This document shows, piece after piece, positions 17,786-24,905 of a stretch of DNA of 64,000 bases. This DNA is from Treponema medium (GTDB taxonomy: Bacteria; Spirochaetota; Spirochaetia; Treponematales; Treponemataceae). The position numbers and the translations under genes were made by a program. The notes under the pieces are model-generated. The model was not told the origin of the DNA, did no database searches, and saw only the letters and a list, made by a program, of their open reading frames with translations. The DNA is taken from positions 2,604,001 through 2,668,000 of the forward strand of contig NZ_CP031393.1 in assembly GCF_017161265.1 (NCBI RefSeq). Direction: 5' to 3'. Each line of letters starts with the position of its first letter. Positions within the stretch are counted from its first letter, which is position 1.

Positions 17786-18739
17786 TTACACTACATTCTG
17801 CGGTTTACCGGAAAGAAAGCTTTTTACATTATCCGCGGCGAGGTTCAACAGCCGTGTCCGCGCTTCGCGGGTTTGCCATGCGATATGCGGCGTTATGAAG
17901 CAGTTGGGACAGCCGAACAGCGGATGGTTTGCAGGCGGCGGTTCGGTGCTCAGTACATCGGCCGCATACCCGCCGATGGCGCCTTTTTTCAGTGCTGCGG
18001 CAACCGCCTCATCATCGATAAGCTGCCCCCGTCCGGTGTTGATAATAAATACGCTCGGCTTTACTTTCGAAAGCGCGGCAGCATCGATCATTTTTTCGCT
18101 TGCACTATTAAGCGGCGCATTCAAGCTGATAAAGTCGGCTTCGGCAAGGAGAGTGTCAAGCTCCACCTGCTTCGCCGCAGCGAGCCGCGGTACCGTTTTT
18201 GACGAACGGTTAACATAGAGCACCCGCATCCCCATCACAAGCGCAATTTCCGCAATCCTTTGCCCGATGTGGCCAAACCCGATAATACCGAGCGTTTTTC
18301 CCGTCAGTTCAAACGTCGGAAACGAGGTATAGCAGAAATGCTCACTGCGGCTCCATGTACCGCCGTGAACCTCATCGCTGTGCTCCTTTACGTGCCAATA
18401 AAACTGTAAGATGAATGCAAATACCAGCTGCGCAACGCTGTCGGTGCTGTAGCTGGGAATATTCGTTACGGTGATACCTGCCGCATGAGCCGCCTCTACA
18501 TCGATAACGTTATAACCGGTTGCCAGCACGCCGATGTACCGCAACTTAGGTAAACGCGCAATCAATTCCTTTGAAAACACAATTTTATTCGATAAGACAG
18601 CCTCACAGTCTTTTACCCGTTCATATACTTCATCGGGTGCGGTTTTGTCATATATCGTAATATCTGCAATGTCCTGTAAAATCTTCCACGACAGATCCCC
18701 CGGATTAAGCGTAAACCCATCCAATACGACTGCTTTCAT
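17786..18739 (-). CDS. NAD-dependent D-2-hydroxyacid dehydrogenase (glycerate/hydroxypyruvate type)
   Basis: 317 residues. Rossmann motif TLGIIGFGHIGQRIAEIALVMGM then an R at the end of the next strand (YVNRSS, suggesting NADP tolerance). The catalytic triad is visible: Arg in FIINTGRGQLIDDEAV, Glu in ADVLSTEPP, His in FITPHIAWQT. N-terminal LRYIGVLATGYNVID and VTNIPSYSTDSVAQLVFA are usual. Best fit is glycerate dehydrogenase / hydroxypyruvate reductase; the substrate is not decided. Monocistronic between a TA pair and repeats. Confidence 0.9.
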   Translation of the reverse strand: MKAVVLDGFTLNPGDLSWKILQDIADITIYDKTAPDEVYERVKDCEAVLSNKIVFSKELIARLPKLRYIGVLATGYNVIDVEAAHAAGITVTNIPSYSTDSVAQLVFAFILQFYWHVKEHSDEVHGGTWSRSEHFCYTSFPTFELTGKTLGIIGFGHIGQRIAEIALVMGMRVLYVNRSSKTVPRLAAAKQVELDTLLAEADFISLNAPLNSASEKMIDAAALSKVKPSVFIINTGRGQLIDDEAVAAALKKGAIGGYAADVLSTEPPPANHPLFGCPNCFITPHIAWQTREARTRLLNLAADNVKSFLSGKPQNVV

Positions 18740-18813
18740 AGTTTACCCTCCCCAAAAAGTTCTTTTTCATTATAGAAGAAAACGATATTTTCTTCAATTA
18801 TTTTTATATTTTC

Positions 18814-18838
18814 AGCAGAAAGGCAAACGCATCAGATG
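18814..18838. repeat. isolated arm of a family 2 palindromic repeat
   Basis: The run starting AGCAGAAAGGCAAACGCATC differs little from the left outer arm of copy 1 at 11294-11318 (AGCAGACAGGTAAACGCATC). The matching right arm and core are missing here, so this is a decayed or deleted copy. Confidence 0.5.
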
Positions 18839-18921
18839 TTTTCCGGAAATATTTTACCTAAAAAACTTAACTGATAAACATTATGAAATACTGTAAAAAA
18901 AGAATAATCGGTAAATGATTT

Positions 18922-19075
18922 ATTCGCGCGGATGGTTTAATACCCGCCGTACCTCTACCGCCACGGACGGCGGTGGTTCCGAACAGCAGCAATGTTGTGG
19001 CAGAGCCACAACTTGCAGTCAAAACTATACACGGACGTATAGTTTTGACGAACGCTCTGCGTCGGGGTTGTTGAT
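18922..19075 (+). repeat. GGA-loop modular repeat, copy A
   Basis: Head GTTTAATACCCGCC, then module 1 ACCGCC-ACGGAC-GGCGGT (18957-18974), linker GGTTCC..CAGCAGC, module 2 hairpin GTTGTGG-CAGAG-CCACAAC (18994-19012), and module 3 hairpin with a 13-bp stem around ACGGAC (19018-19049), followed by a GCTCTGCGTCGGGG piece. Head and module order match the reverse complement of 54099-54247. Both modules 1 and 3 show a CANGGANG loop. It fills the gap between the dehydrogenase and the lipoprotein gene. Confidence 0.85.
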
Positions 19076-19265
19076 TTGAAAGTTTTGTGCATAAAGAATC
19101 TTGTAGTAAAGCCCGCCGATATAAGTCCGATCGCATCAGATAATATTCTAATAATCTCAAATTGACAGTGTGTCCCCATACATATTATAGTAGACAAGGA
19201 TAGCAAAAATATAACCAACTTTTGAGATATCCTCATATTTGAAGCATAACGATAAAGGGAATTAC

Positions 19266-20126
19266 GTGCAAAAGTTTTGTTTTTCTAAAATATTCGGAGT
19301 CGGCGGCATTATAGCGGCAGTTATTCTGGCAAGTAGCTGTGTATCACATCCTTCTGAGTATGATATGCAAGCCTTCGGTGCCGTTGGAATGGACGCCGAT
19401 GTGTATATAGTTGCTCCGATTTCAGGGAACGAGTCGCTTTTAAAGGCGCTGTTTACCGCCTTTGTTCCGGAGAAAACCGCTGCGCAGTACTTGAGCCGGA
19501 CATCGATACTATATATCGGTGCAGACTATAAGGTAACACCGTCGGTAACTGTTGTTTCGAGCGGTTCCTATCCCGTCAGCTTAGGAGATTTGCTGTTTTC
19601 TAAAAAAGACGGTTGGGAAAAACGCCGCGCTGCAGCGCTGAACAATCATACCTATTATTCTTCTGCGATTGCGGATATAGTGGTGCAGGAAAAAACAGCC
19701 TTTATGCTCTTAGGCGACAATCAACGAAATTCAGCGGCGTTTTTGCAGCGGATAGCCGAACCTCACCGACCGGTGTTCCCGCCTCGATTCCAAGCTCTGA
19801 CTGAACTCAGCGGTGTAGGTGAAATCGGCTTATACGCTCGGTCAGGCAGCCGTATCGCAACCGCTTTGTTAGGCTTAGAGGATATCGAACTGCCGATACG
19901 ATCGATAGAGCTTTATCTGAAAAAGGATATCGACGCACTGTATCGTTGTTCTGCGATGTTTGAAGCGACAGATGCTCGTGCCGCTCTTGTAGTCCGGCTG
20001 CTTCTTAGTCATGGTATGAATGGAGACTTTTCCGTTCAAGACTCTTCTGTTTTTGTAGAAAATGCCGATATTACAGAAACAGAGCTTATTAGAATGCTAA
20101 AACCTATCATTTTTAAAAGCTTATAA
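19266..20126 (+). CDS. treponemal lipoprotein of unknown function
   Basis: I choose GTG 19266, which follows AAAGGGA at good spacing; an upstream TTG at 19239 lacks one. About 286 residues. Lipobox ILASSC (Cys ~21) after a hydrophobic signal. Mature part: mixed alpha/beta with DADVYIVAPISGNESLLKALF, TSILYIGADYK, IVVQEKTAFMLLGDNQ, GEIGLYARSGSRIATALLG and a repeated-looking second half, possibly two related domains. Exposed on a membrane face. Family not recognised. Confidence 0.78.
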   Translation: MQKFCFSKIFGVGGIIAAVILASSCVSHPSEYDMQAFGAVGMDADVYIVAPISGNESLLKALFTAFVPEKTAAQYLSRTSILYIGADYKVTPSVTVVSSGSYPVSLGDLLFSKKDGWEKRRAAALNNHTYYSSAIADIVVQEKTAFMLLGDNQRNSAAFLQRIAEPHRPVFPPRFQALTELSGVGEIGLYARSGSRIATALLGLEDIELPIRSIELYLKKDIDALYRCSAMFEATDARAALVVRLLLSHGMNGDFSVQDSSVFVENADITETELIRMLKPIIFKSL

Positions 20127-20132
20127 GGAACA

Positions 20133-20216
20133 ATTAAAAACCTGATTCACAATCCGCGTTAGCGGATAAGGGAATCATTCCCTTACAGAACAAGCCGATA
20201 GGCTTGCGGTTTTTAG
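20133..20216 (-). repeat. structured dispersed repeat, family 4 copy b
   Basis: Read on the minus strand: outer CTAAAAACC/GGTTTTTAA pairing, hairpin AAGCC-TATC-GGCTT, hairpin GGGAAT-GAT-TCCC and hairpin ATCCGC-TAAC-GCGGAT, in the same order as 2073-2166. It lies directly after the lipoprotein stop and may act as an mRNA 3' structure. Confidence 0.6.
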
Positions 20217-20287
20217 ACGTTTCCCTTGATTTTAATTTGCGTTGACGGAAGTCTTTTTGATATATTTTTCGTAATTATGGGGTATTT

Positions 20288-20593
20288 ATGCCTACGTATG
20301 ACTATATGTGCGATTCTTGCGGAGCTGCTTTTGAGGTACAGCATAAAATGACTGATACTCCCGTTATAGTTTGCCCTCAATGCGGAGCATCCGCTCATCA
20401 AGTATTCTCCGCAGGATTTGGATTAAACTTTACCGGTAAAGGTTTTTATCAAACAGACACACAAAAAACAGCAGCGTCTGAAAATGCGAAGAAGGTTGAT
20501 GTACAAGAAGGATCTTCGCAAAAAAAGGATAAACCAGCTCAGTCGTGCAGCGGAGGCTGCGACTGTTCAGACAGCTGTTCGTGTTCAAGCTAA
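20288..20593 (+). CDS. FmdB-family zinc-ribbon protein
   Basis: 101 residues. Opens PTYDYMCDSCGAAFEVQHKM and continues VICPQCGASAHQVFS, the four-cysteine ribbon of the FmdB/CxxC_CxxC_SSSS family, usually a small putative regulator. The C-terminus is a Cys/Ser-rich tail (SCSGGCDCSDSCSCSS) that may bind extra metal. It is 4 nt ahead of the next zinc-ribbon gene, so the two are probably one unit. Confidence 0.88.
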   Translation: MPTYDYMCDSCGAAFEVQHKMTDTPVIVCPQCGASAHQVFSAGFGLNFTGKGFYQTDTQKTAASENAKKVDVQEGSSQKKDKPAQSCSGGCDCSDSCSCSS

Positions 20594-20597
20594 GTAT

Positions 20598-20956
20598 ATG
20601 AATAAACAACCTAAGTTTTTTTGTGAAAATTGTAATGCAGAAGTCCGCCGTGATGCGGTGATCTGTCCGTATTGCGGTCGCTTTTTTGCCTCCGTGCGGT
20701 GTCCTTCGTGTGGATTTACCGGAACACATAAAGAGTTTAAAGACGGATGTCCTTCGTGCGGCTATGCATTCACTCCTGATGTACAAGAGAATAAAAAGAG
20801 TAAAACAAAAAAAAGAAAAAAAAGAAATTTCATATTATGCGATATACCAAAGGTGAAGCCAATATCCGCACCGATACTGACCCTTTACCCTTATGGATAT
20901 ACGGGGTAGTTCTTTTGCTCTGTGTGATTCTTGCAGTAATTTTCTTCCTCTTTTAA
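20598..20956 (+). CDS. double zinc-ribbon protein with frameshifted C-terminal membrane anchor
   Basis: ATG 20598. Zero frame (to 20909, 103 residues): FFCENCNAEVRRDAVICPYCGRFF and VRCPSCGFTGTHKEFKDGCPSCGYAF, two CxxC pairs each. It then passes an A-rich tract (~20803-20827) and ends in a non-conserved tail. In the -1 frame, from the tract to TAA at 20954-20956, the sequence reads RYTKGEANIRTDTDPLPLWI then YGVVLLLCVILAVIFFLF, a good membrane helix. Either a -1 ribosomal slip at A AAA AAA codons, an indel, or an assembly error separates the two parts. Confidence 0.72.
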
Positions 20957-21034
20957 GTAAAAAATACTTATTCCGAACGAAAATATCGACGCTATTCCGA
21001 TACCCTGAAAACACAACACACGATAAATTTTTGC

Positions 21035-21063
21035 TTGACTGTTAGCAATTTCGGCTCTATACT
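21035..21063 (+). promoter_or_regulatory. sigma-70-type promoter for gdhA
   Basis: TTGACT (21035-21040), 17-nt spacer, TATACT (21058-21063), about 100 nt ahead of the gdhA start. Near-consensus in both boxes, implying strong expression. Confidence 0.75.
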
Positions 21064-21163
21064 TATAGATAATATAAGTGAGGTAAAATGAATACAGCTA
21101 AAGTTTTTAGTTCCATTTTACCATAATAGTATTGTTTGCTGAAACTTATTGAGGAGGAGTTTT

Positions 21164-22429
21164 ATGAGCAAAGAAACCTTAAATCCGTTAGCAAATGCAC
21201 AAGCACAGGTAAAAAAAGCGTGTGATGCTTTGGGAGCAGACCCCGCGGTGTATGAATTATTGAAAGAACCGCAGCGGATGATCGAAATTTCTATTCCGGT
21301 AAAGATGGATAACGGTTCTATCAAGGTATTTAAAGGATATAGAGCTGCGCATAACGATGCAGTCGGTCCCTACAAGGGTGGTATCCGCTTCCATCAGAAT
21401 GTCAATGCCGACGAAGTAAAAGCTCTTTCTATTTGGATGAGTATTAAATGCCAAGTAACCGGTATTCCCTACGGCGGCGGAAAGGGCGGCATCACTGTTG
21501 ATCCTTCAGAACTTTCGCAGCGCGAGCTGGAGCAGCTTTCACGCGGCTGGGTACGCGGTTTGTATAAGTATTTGGGCGAAAAAGTAGACGTACCTGCTCC
21601 GGACGTCAATACTAACGGACAGATTATGGCGTGGATGCAGGATGAATACAATAAACTCACCGGCGAGCAGACAATCGGCGTCTTTACCGGTAAGCCGCTT
21701 ACCTACGGCGGTTCCAAGGGAAGAAACGAAGCAACCGGTTTCGGCGTTGCAGTTGTTATGCGTGAAGCCTGCAAAGCAATCGGTATGGATTTAAAGAAAG
21801 CAACCGTTGCCGTTCAGGGTTTCGGAAACGTCGGAAAGTTCACCGTTAAGAACATCATCAAGTTGGGCGGAAAAGTTGTTGCAGTTGCGGAATTCGATAA
21901 GAAAGAAGGCACATACGCAACCTATAAAGAAAGCGGCTTTACCTTCGAAGAATTGAACGAAGCAAAGACAAAAGACGGCAGCTTACTCCATGTTCCCGGT
22001 GCAAAGAAAATTTCTCTCGATGACTTCTGGGCATTGAATGTTGATGTTATCAGCCCTTGCGCAATGGAAAACGCAATTAAAGAGCACGAAGCCAATTTGA
22101 TCAAAGCGAAATTGGTCTGTGAAGGTGCAAACGGCCCCATCACGTTGGAAGCGGACGATATCCTTTACAAGAAGGGCATCCTCGTTACTCCCGATATTCT
22201 GACCAATGCCGGCGGCGTTACCGTTTCTTACTTTGAATGGGTACAGAACCTCTACGGTTACTATTGGACGGAAAAAGAAGTTGAAGAGAAAGAAGAGCGC
22301 GCAATGGTCGATGCATTCAACCCGATTTGGGCATTGAAGCAAGAAAAGAACGTTTCGTTCCGCCAAGCAACTTATATGAAGTCCATCAAGAGAATTGATG
22401 AAGCGATGAAGGTAAGAGGCTGGTATTAA
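21164..22429 (+). CDS. gdhA: glutamate dehydrogenase
   Basis: 421 residues from ATG 21164, preceded by GAGGAGGAG. Interconverts glutamate and 2-oxoglutarate plus ammonia. Substrate-domain motifs VGPYKGGIRFHQNVN, GGGKGGITVDPSELS and PAPDVNTNGQIMAWM; dinucleotide domain VAVQGFGNVGKFTVKNI. The C-terminus NAGGVTVSYFEWVQNL is typical. The charged VAEFDKKE after the Rossmann strand leaves cofactor preference open. Strong promoter and ribosome site fit a catabolic role in an amino-acid-fermenting treponeme. Confidence 0.96.
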   Translation: MSKETLNPLANAQAQVKKACDALGADPAVYELLKEPQRMIEISIPVKMDNGSIKVFKGYRAAHNDAVGPYKGGIRFHQNVNADEVKALSIWMSIKCQVTGIPYGGGKGGITVDPSELSQRELEQLSRGWVRGLYKYLGEKVDVPAPDVNTNGQIMAWMQDEYNKLTGEQTIGVFTGKPLTYGGSKGRNEATGFGVAVVMREACKAIGMDLKKATVAVQGFGNVGKFTVKNIIKLGGKVVAVAEFDKKEGTYATYKESGFTFEELNEAKTKDGSLLHVPGAKKISLDDFWALNVDVISPCAMENAIKEHEANLIKAKLVCEGANGPITLEADDILYKKGILVTPDILTNAGGVTVSYFEWVQNLYGYYWTEKEVEEKEERAMVDAFNPIWALKQEKNVSFRQATYMKSIKRIDEAMKVRGWY

Positions 22430-22463
22430 TCCCAAACTTCATATCTGCCGGAAAATAAATGGA

Positions 22464-22493
22464 AACATCTAAAAGCTTTCATTTTTAGATGTT
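22464..22493 (+). terminator. hairpin after gdhA
   Basis: AACATCTAAAA (22464-22474) pairs with TTTTAGATGTT (22483-22493). No long T run; similar CTAAAAA hairpins occur after other genes here. Confidence 0.5.
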
Positions 22494-22525
22494 CCTATAT
22501 AGTTAGGTAGAAGAGCTTAATCTGC

Positions 22526-22570
22526 AAGGCGCATCGGGTGTCGTAAATGGTCATTCAATGCGCCTTTTTT
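22526..22570 (+). terminator. probable rho-independent terminator
   Basis: AAGGCGCAT (22526-22534) and ATGCGCCTT (22558-22566) pair, followed by TTTT. The loop is ~23 nt. Confidence 0.65.
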
Positions 22571-22761
22571 ATTTTTAAAGTTTTTACCGTATATCATCTG
22601 ATTACAAATATTGGAAAACAAGGGGAGCTTGGAAAATCCTGCTTATATTATTATCCGGTAAAAGCGGATTTCATACAGAATATTATCGTAAAAGACATGG
22701 CTTCTTTTGTTGGAAAAATTCTATATAATGAGAATATTTCCGGACAGTGGAGGGGGTTTGT

Positions 22762-23433
22762 ATGGAAAAAGATTTATGCTTTAAGGCTTTGGTAAAGTTT
22801 TTTTTCGGTGTGATTGTCGTAGGGATTTTACTGTTTTTGCCTGCAGGAACATTTTATTATTGGAAAGCATGGTTATTGATGGGAATATTATTTATTCCGA
22901 TGTTTTTTGCGGGACTTATATTGCTGTTGAAAAATCCCGAATTGCTCAAAAAACGCTTGAATACAAAAGAAGAGCAAGCGGAACAAAGGCTTGTGATAAA
23001 ACTGACAGGATTGATGTTTCTTTTGGGATTTATTTTGGCCGGATTGAATTTCCGCTTCGGCTGGATAATAATGCCCGATCGGGTTTCATGGATCGGTGCT
23101 GCCGTATTTCTTTTTTCATATATGCTTTATGCAGAAGTATTGAGAGAAAACACCTACTTATCGCGAACGGTAGAAGTCCGAAAAGGACAAAAAGTTGTTG
23201 ATACCGGATTGTATGGAATTGTTCGCCATCCTATGTACGGCGTAACGATTCTTTTGTTCCTTTCGGTGCCTTTGGTGCTCGGCTCTATTATATCTTTTGT
23301 TGTTTTTCTTGCATATCCGGTGATTATAGCGAAAAGAATTAAAAATGAAGAAGCCGTCCTTGAAAAAGAATTAAACGGATATGCCGAATATAAAAATAAA
23401 GTAAAATACAAAATCATTCCGTATATTTGGTGA
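22762..23433 (+). CDS. isoprenylcysteine methyltransferase-like membrane protein
   Basis: About 223 residues from ATG 22762, preceded by GGAGGGGG (a GTG at 22747 lies within that site). Four to five membrane helices. The C-terminal block VVDTGLYGIVRHPMYGVTILLFL, then YPVIIAKRIKNEEAVLEKELNGYAEYKNKVKYKIIPYIW, is the SAM-binding signature shared by ICMT/PEMT-like membrane methyltransferases. Bacterial members methylate various lipids or small molecules; the substrate is unknown. Confidence 0.88.
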   Translation: MEKDLCFKALVKFFFGVIVVGILLFLPAGTFYYWKAWLLMGILFIPMFFAGLILLLKNPELLKKRLNTKEEQAEQRLVIKLTGLMFLLGFILAGLNFRFGWIIMPDRVSWIGAAVFLFSYMLYAEVLRENTYLSRTVEVRKGQKVVDTGLYGIVRHPMYGVTILLFLSVPLVLGSIISFVVFLAYPVIIAKRIKNEEAVLEKELNGYAEYKNKVKYKIIPYIW

Positions 23434-23506
23434 GTATTGATTTTACCGTACGGAGCTTATTAGGAAAAATCGAATATATTGTCCTGTATGTAAATATGCA
23501 GAGGTA

Positions 23507-23880
23507 TTGTGTATAAAAAATACGGTTGTATATATACACGGAAAAGGCGGTTCAGCTGACGAAGCGCTTTACTATAAAAAGTTTCTTAATGACGATTATG
23601 AGGTTTTAGGATTTGATTCATGCGGAGAGTTTCATACCCCGGCGCTCTGCGTCGGGGTTGTTGATTATACCTCAGAATTGCCGTGGCAGAACGATGAAGA
23701 ATTTCAAAACTATTTTGATTCCGTTATTCAAAATTATAATCAAATCTTATTAATTGCAAACAAACAGTATAGGGGCTTGCTTTTCTATGCTGTCCTTATC
23801 GGAAAAACCAATCGAAAAAGCACTGTTTGTTTCCCCCATTGTCAATGAGGAATGGAGCGAAAGCGGAACAGCGGACGTAG
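23507..23880 (+). pseudogene. alpha/beta-hydrolase-like gene, interrupted and frameshifted
   Basis: Opens with VYIHGKGGSADEALYYKKFL, typical of a small alpha/beta hydrolase. A 48-nt in-frame insertion (23619-23666) adds CGEFHTPALCVGVV. A tandem AAAC duplication (GCAAACAAACAG, ~23757-23767) then shifts the frame exactly at the nucleophile elbow: the other frame reads SIGACFSMLSLSEKPIEKAL. The 3' end is lost soon after FVSPIVNEEWSES. Start GTG 23507 or earlier. Broken and probably not functional. Confidence 0.7.
23619..23666 (+). repeat. 48-nt insertion with GATT duplication
   Basis: The insert ends in GATT and is preceded by GATT (23615-23618), like a 4-bp target duplication. It contains the near-palindrome ACCCCGGCG-CTCT-GCGTCGGGGT (23636-23658). 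The GCTCTGCGTCGGGGTTGTTG part recurs at 19053-19072 and, with changes, at 63325-63344. Its length is a multiple of three, so the host frame is kept. Confidence 0.65.
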
Positions 23881-23954
23881 CGACCCGAACTGAGTGAGGG
23901 AAACCTCCGGATAAAATTCAAAGAGAATAATAAGACGGAACTTTCACCAATGGG

Positions 23955-24293
23955 TTATCCTACGGCAGTCATCACTTTACCGATAAAGTAAATTCCCCAG
24001 ATTACTCCGCCTATAATCAACAGCCTTACCAGAGACAGAAAAGCGATGGACAATGACTTTCTTTTTATATTTGTATCTCTTTGAAAACTCAAAGCAATAA
24101 CAGCAAATTTCAATAAAATGCTGATGATGGCTATGGTTAGCCCGTACCGGAAAACAAGACCTACCATAAAAAAGCCGATCTCCACACTTCCAAGTCCCAG
24201 TGAAAAACCGATAACAAAGCACGTACAAAGAATAATGTCTAAGGCTATGGAGCCCCACAGTATATATTTAATGAGCTTTTCGCTTTTATCCAT
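23955..24293 (-). CDS. small membrane protein, three helices
   Basis: About 112 residues from ATG 24293 (MDKSEKLIKYILWGS); an ATG 12 nt upstream is also possible. Three hydrophobic segments: YILWGSIALDIILCTCFVIGF, GFFMVGLVFRYGLTIAIISILL and LVRLLIIGGVIWGIYFIG, with a basic loop QRDTNIKRKS. No family recognised. It lies between two decayed genes. Confidence 0.6.
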   Translation of the reverse strand: MDKSEKLIKYILWGSIALDIILCTCFVIGFSLGLGSVEIGFFMVGLVFRYGLTIAIISILLKFAVIALSFQRDTNIKRKSLSIAFLSLVRLLIIGGVIWGIYFIGKVMTAVG

Positions 24294-24324
24294 ACAAAGT
24301 TCCATACGTTTGATGTTACCCTAC

Positions 24325-24690
24325 TTAATCCAAATGAATTCCCTTGGTTTCTAAATTCTTGAGACACTCACGATAATAGCAGTCATCATGTTCGGCATAT
24401 ATAGGTTTGTGTACTTCAATGACCGCTAAATTGTTATATGCCAGACATCTTCTGCCGCGATAGTCTTTGTCCAACCACTCAGGACTAACCCTGTAGCCTC
24501 GTCGATTCATCTCTGCCATAATGAGTTGGTGATAACAATAAAGCAGATAAGGTGAATAACGAAAAACATAATTGACAGTTGCATGCTGCCTGCCCCAGCC
24601 GTTTCAGCTCAAGGCACAACACTCCCTATGTTGTCCTAACAGCTGTTGACGCGGAAGTTTGCTAATCATATCTTGATGCCACAGTCTCAT
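24325..24690 (-). pseudogene. pyrimidine-dimer DNA glycosylase-like gene (Pyr_excise/TIGR02328), nonsense mutation
   Basis: Reading from ATG 24690: RLWHQDMISKLPRQQLLGQH and RECCALS, then TGA (24604-24606), then NGWGRQHATVNYVFRYSPYL and YHQLIMAEMNRRGYRVSPEW through to a C-terminus at 24325. The whole frame is otherwise intact and matches the family end to end. The stop falls where relatives have Arg-Gly. The segment after the stop keeps its own ATG (64 residues), but the active N-terminus would be lost. Confidence 0.75.
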
Positions 24691-24778
24691 CTAATTCTCT
24701 CAATATATAACTTAGAGCGAGTTGCTTATGTGCTGCCCAAAGTTTTTGATACTCTTGTAATCGATTGGATTCTCTCAT
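24662..24778 (-). CDS. possible 38-residue ORF upstream of the glycosylase remnant
   Basis: ATG 24778: MRESNRLQEYQKLWAAHKQL, ending in ETVASRYD at TAG 24662-24664. Overlaps the start of the glycosylase remnant in another frame. No clear ribosome site; probably a remnant or chance ORF. Confidence 0.25.
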   Translation of the reverse strand: MRESNRLQEYQKLWAAHKQLALSYILRELDETVASRYD

Positions 24779-24905
24779 AACGTGTGGCAAACTGTCAATC
24801 GTTAGATAATAACGTATACTTGTAATGATGCCGCGCAGTGTATACGCCGTATATTTTCAAAAGTCGCTAAATTGCCAGATAGGACAAATCCTGCTATACT
24901 TTTGC

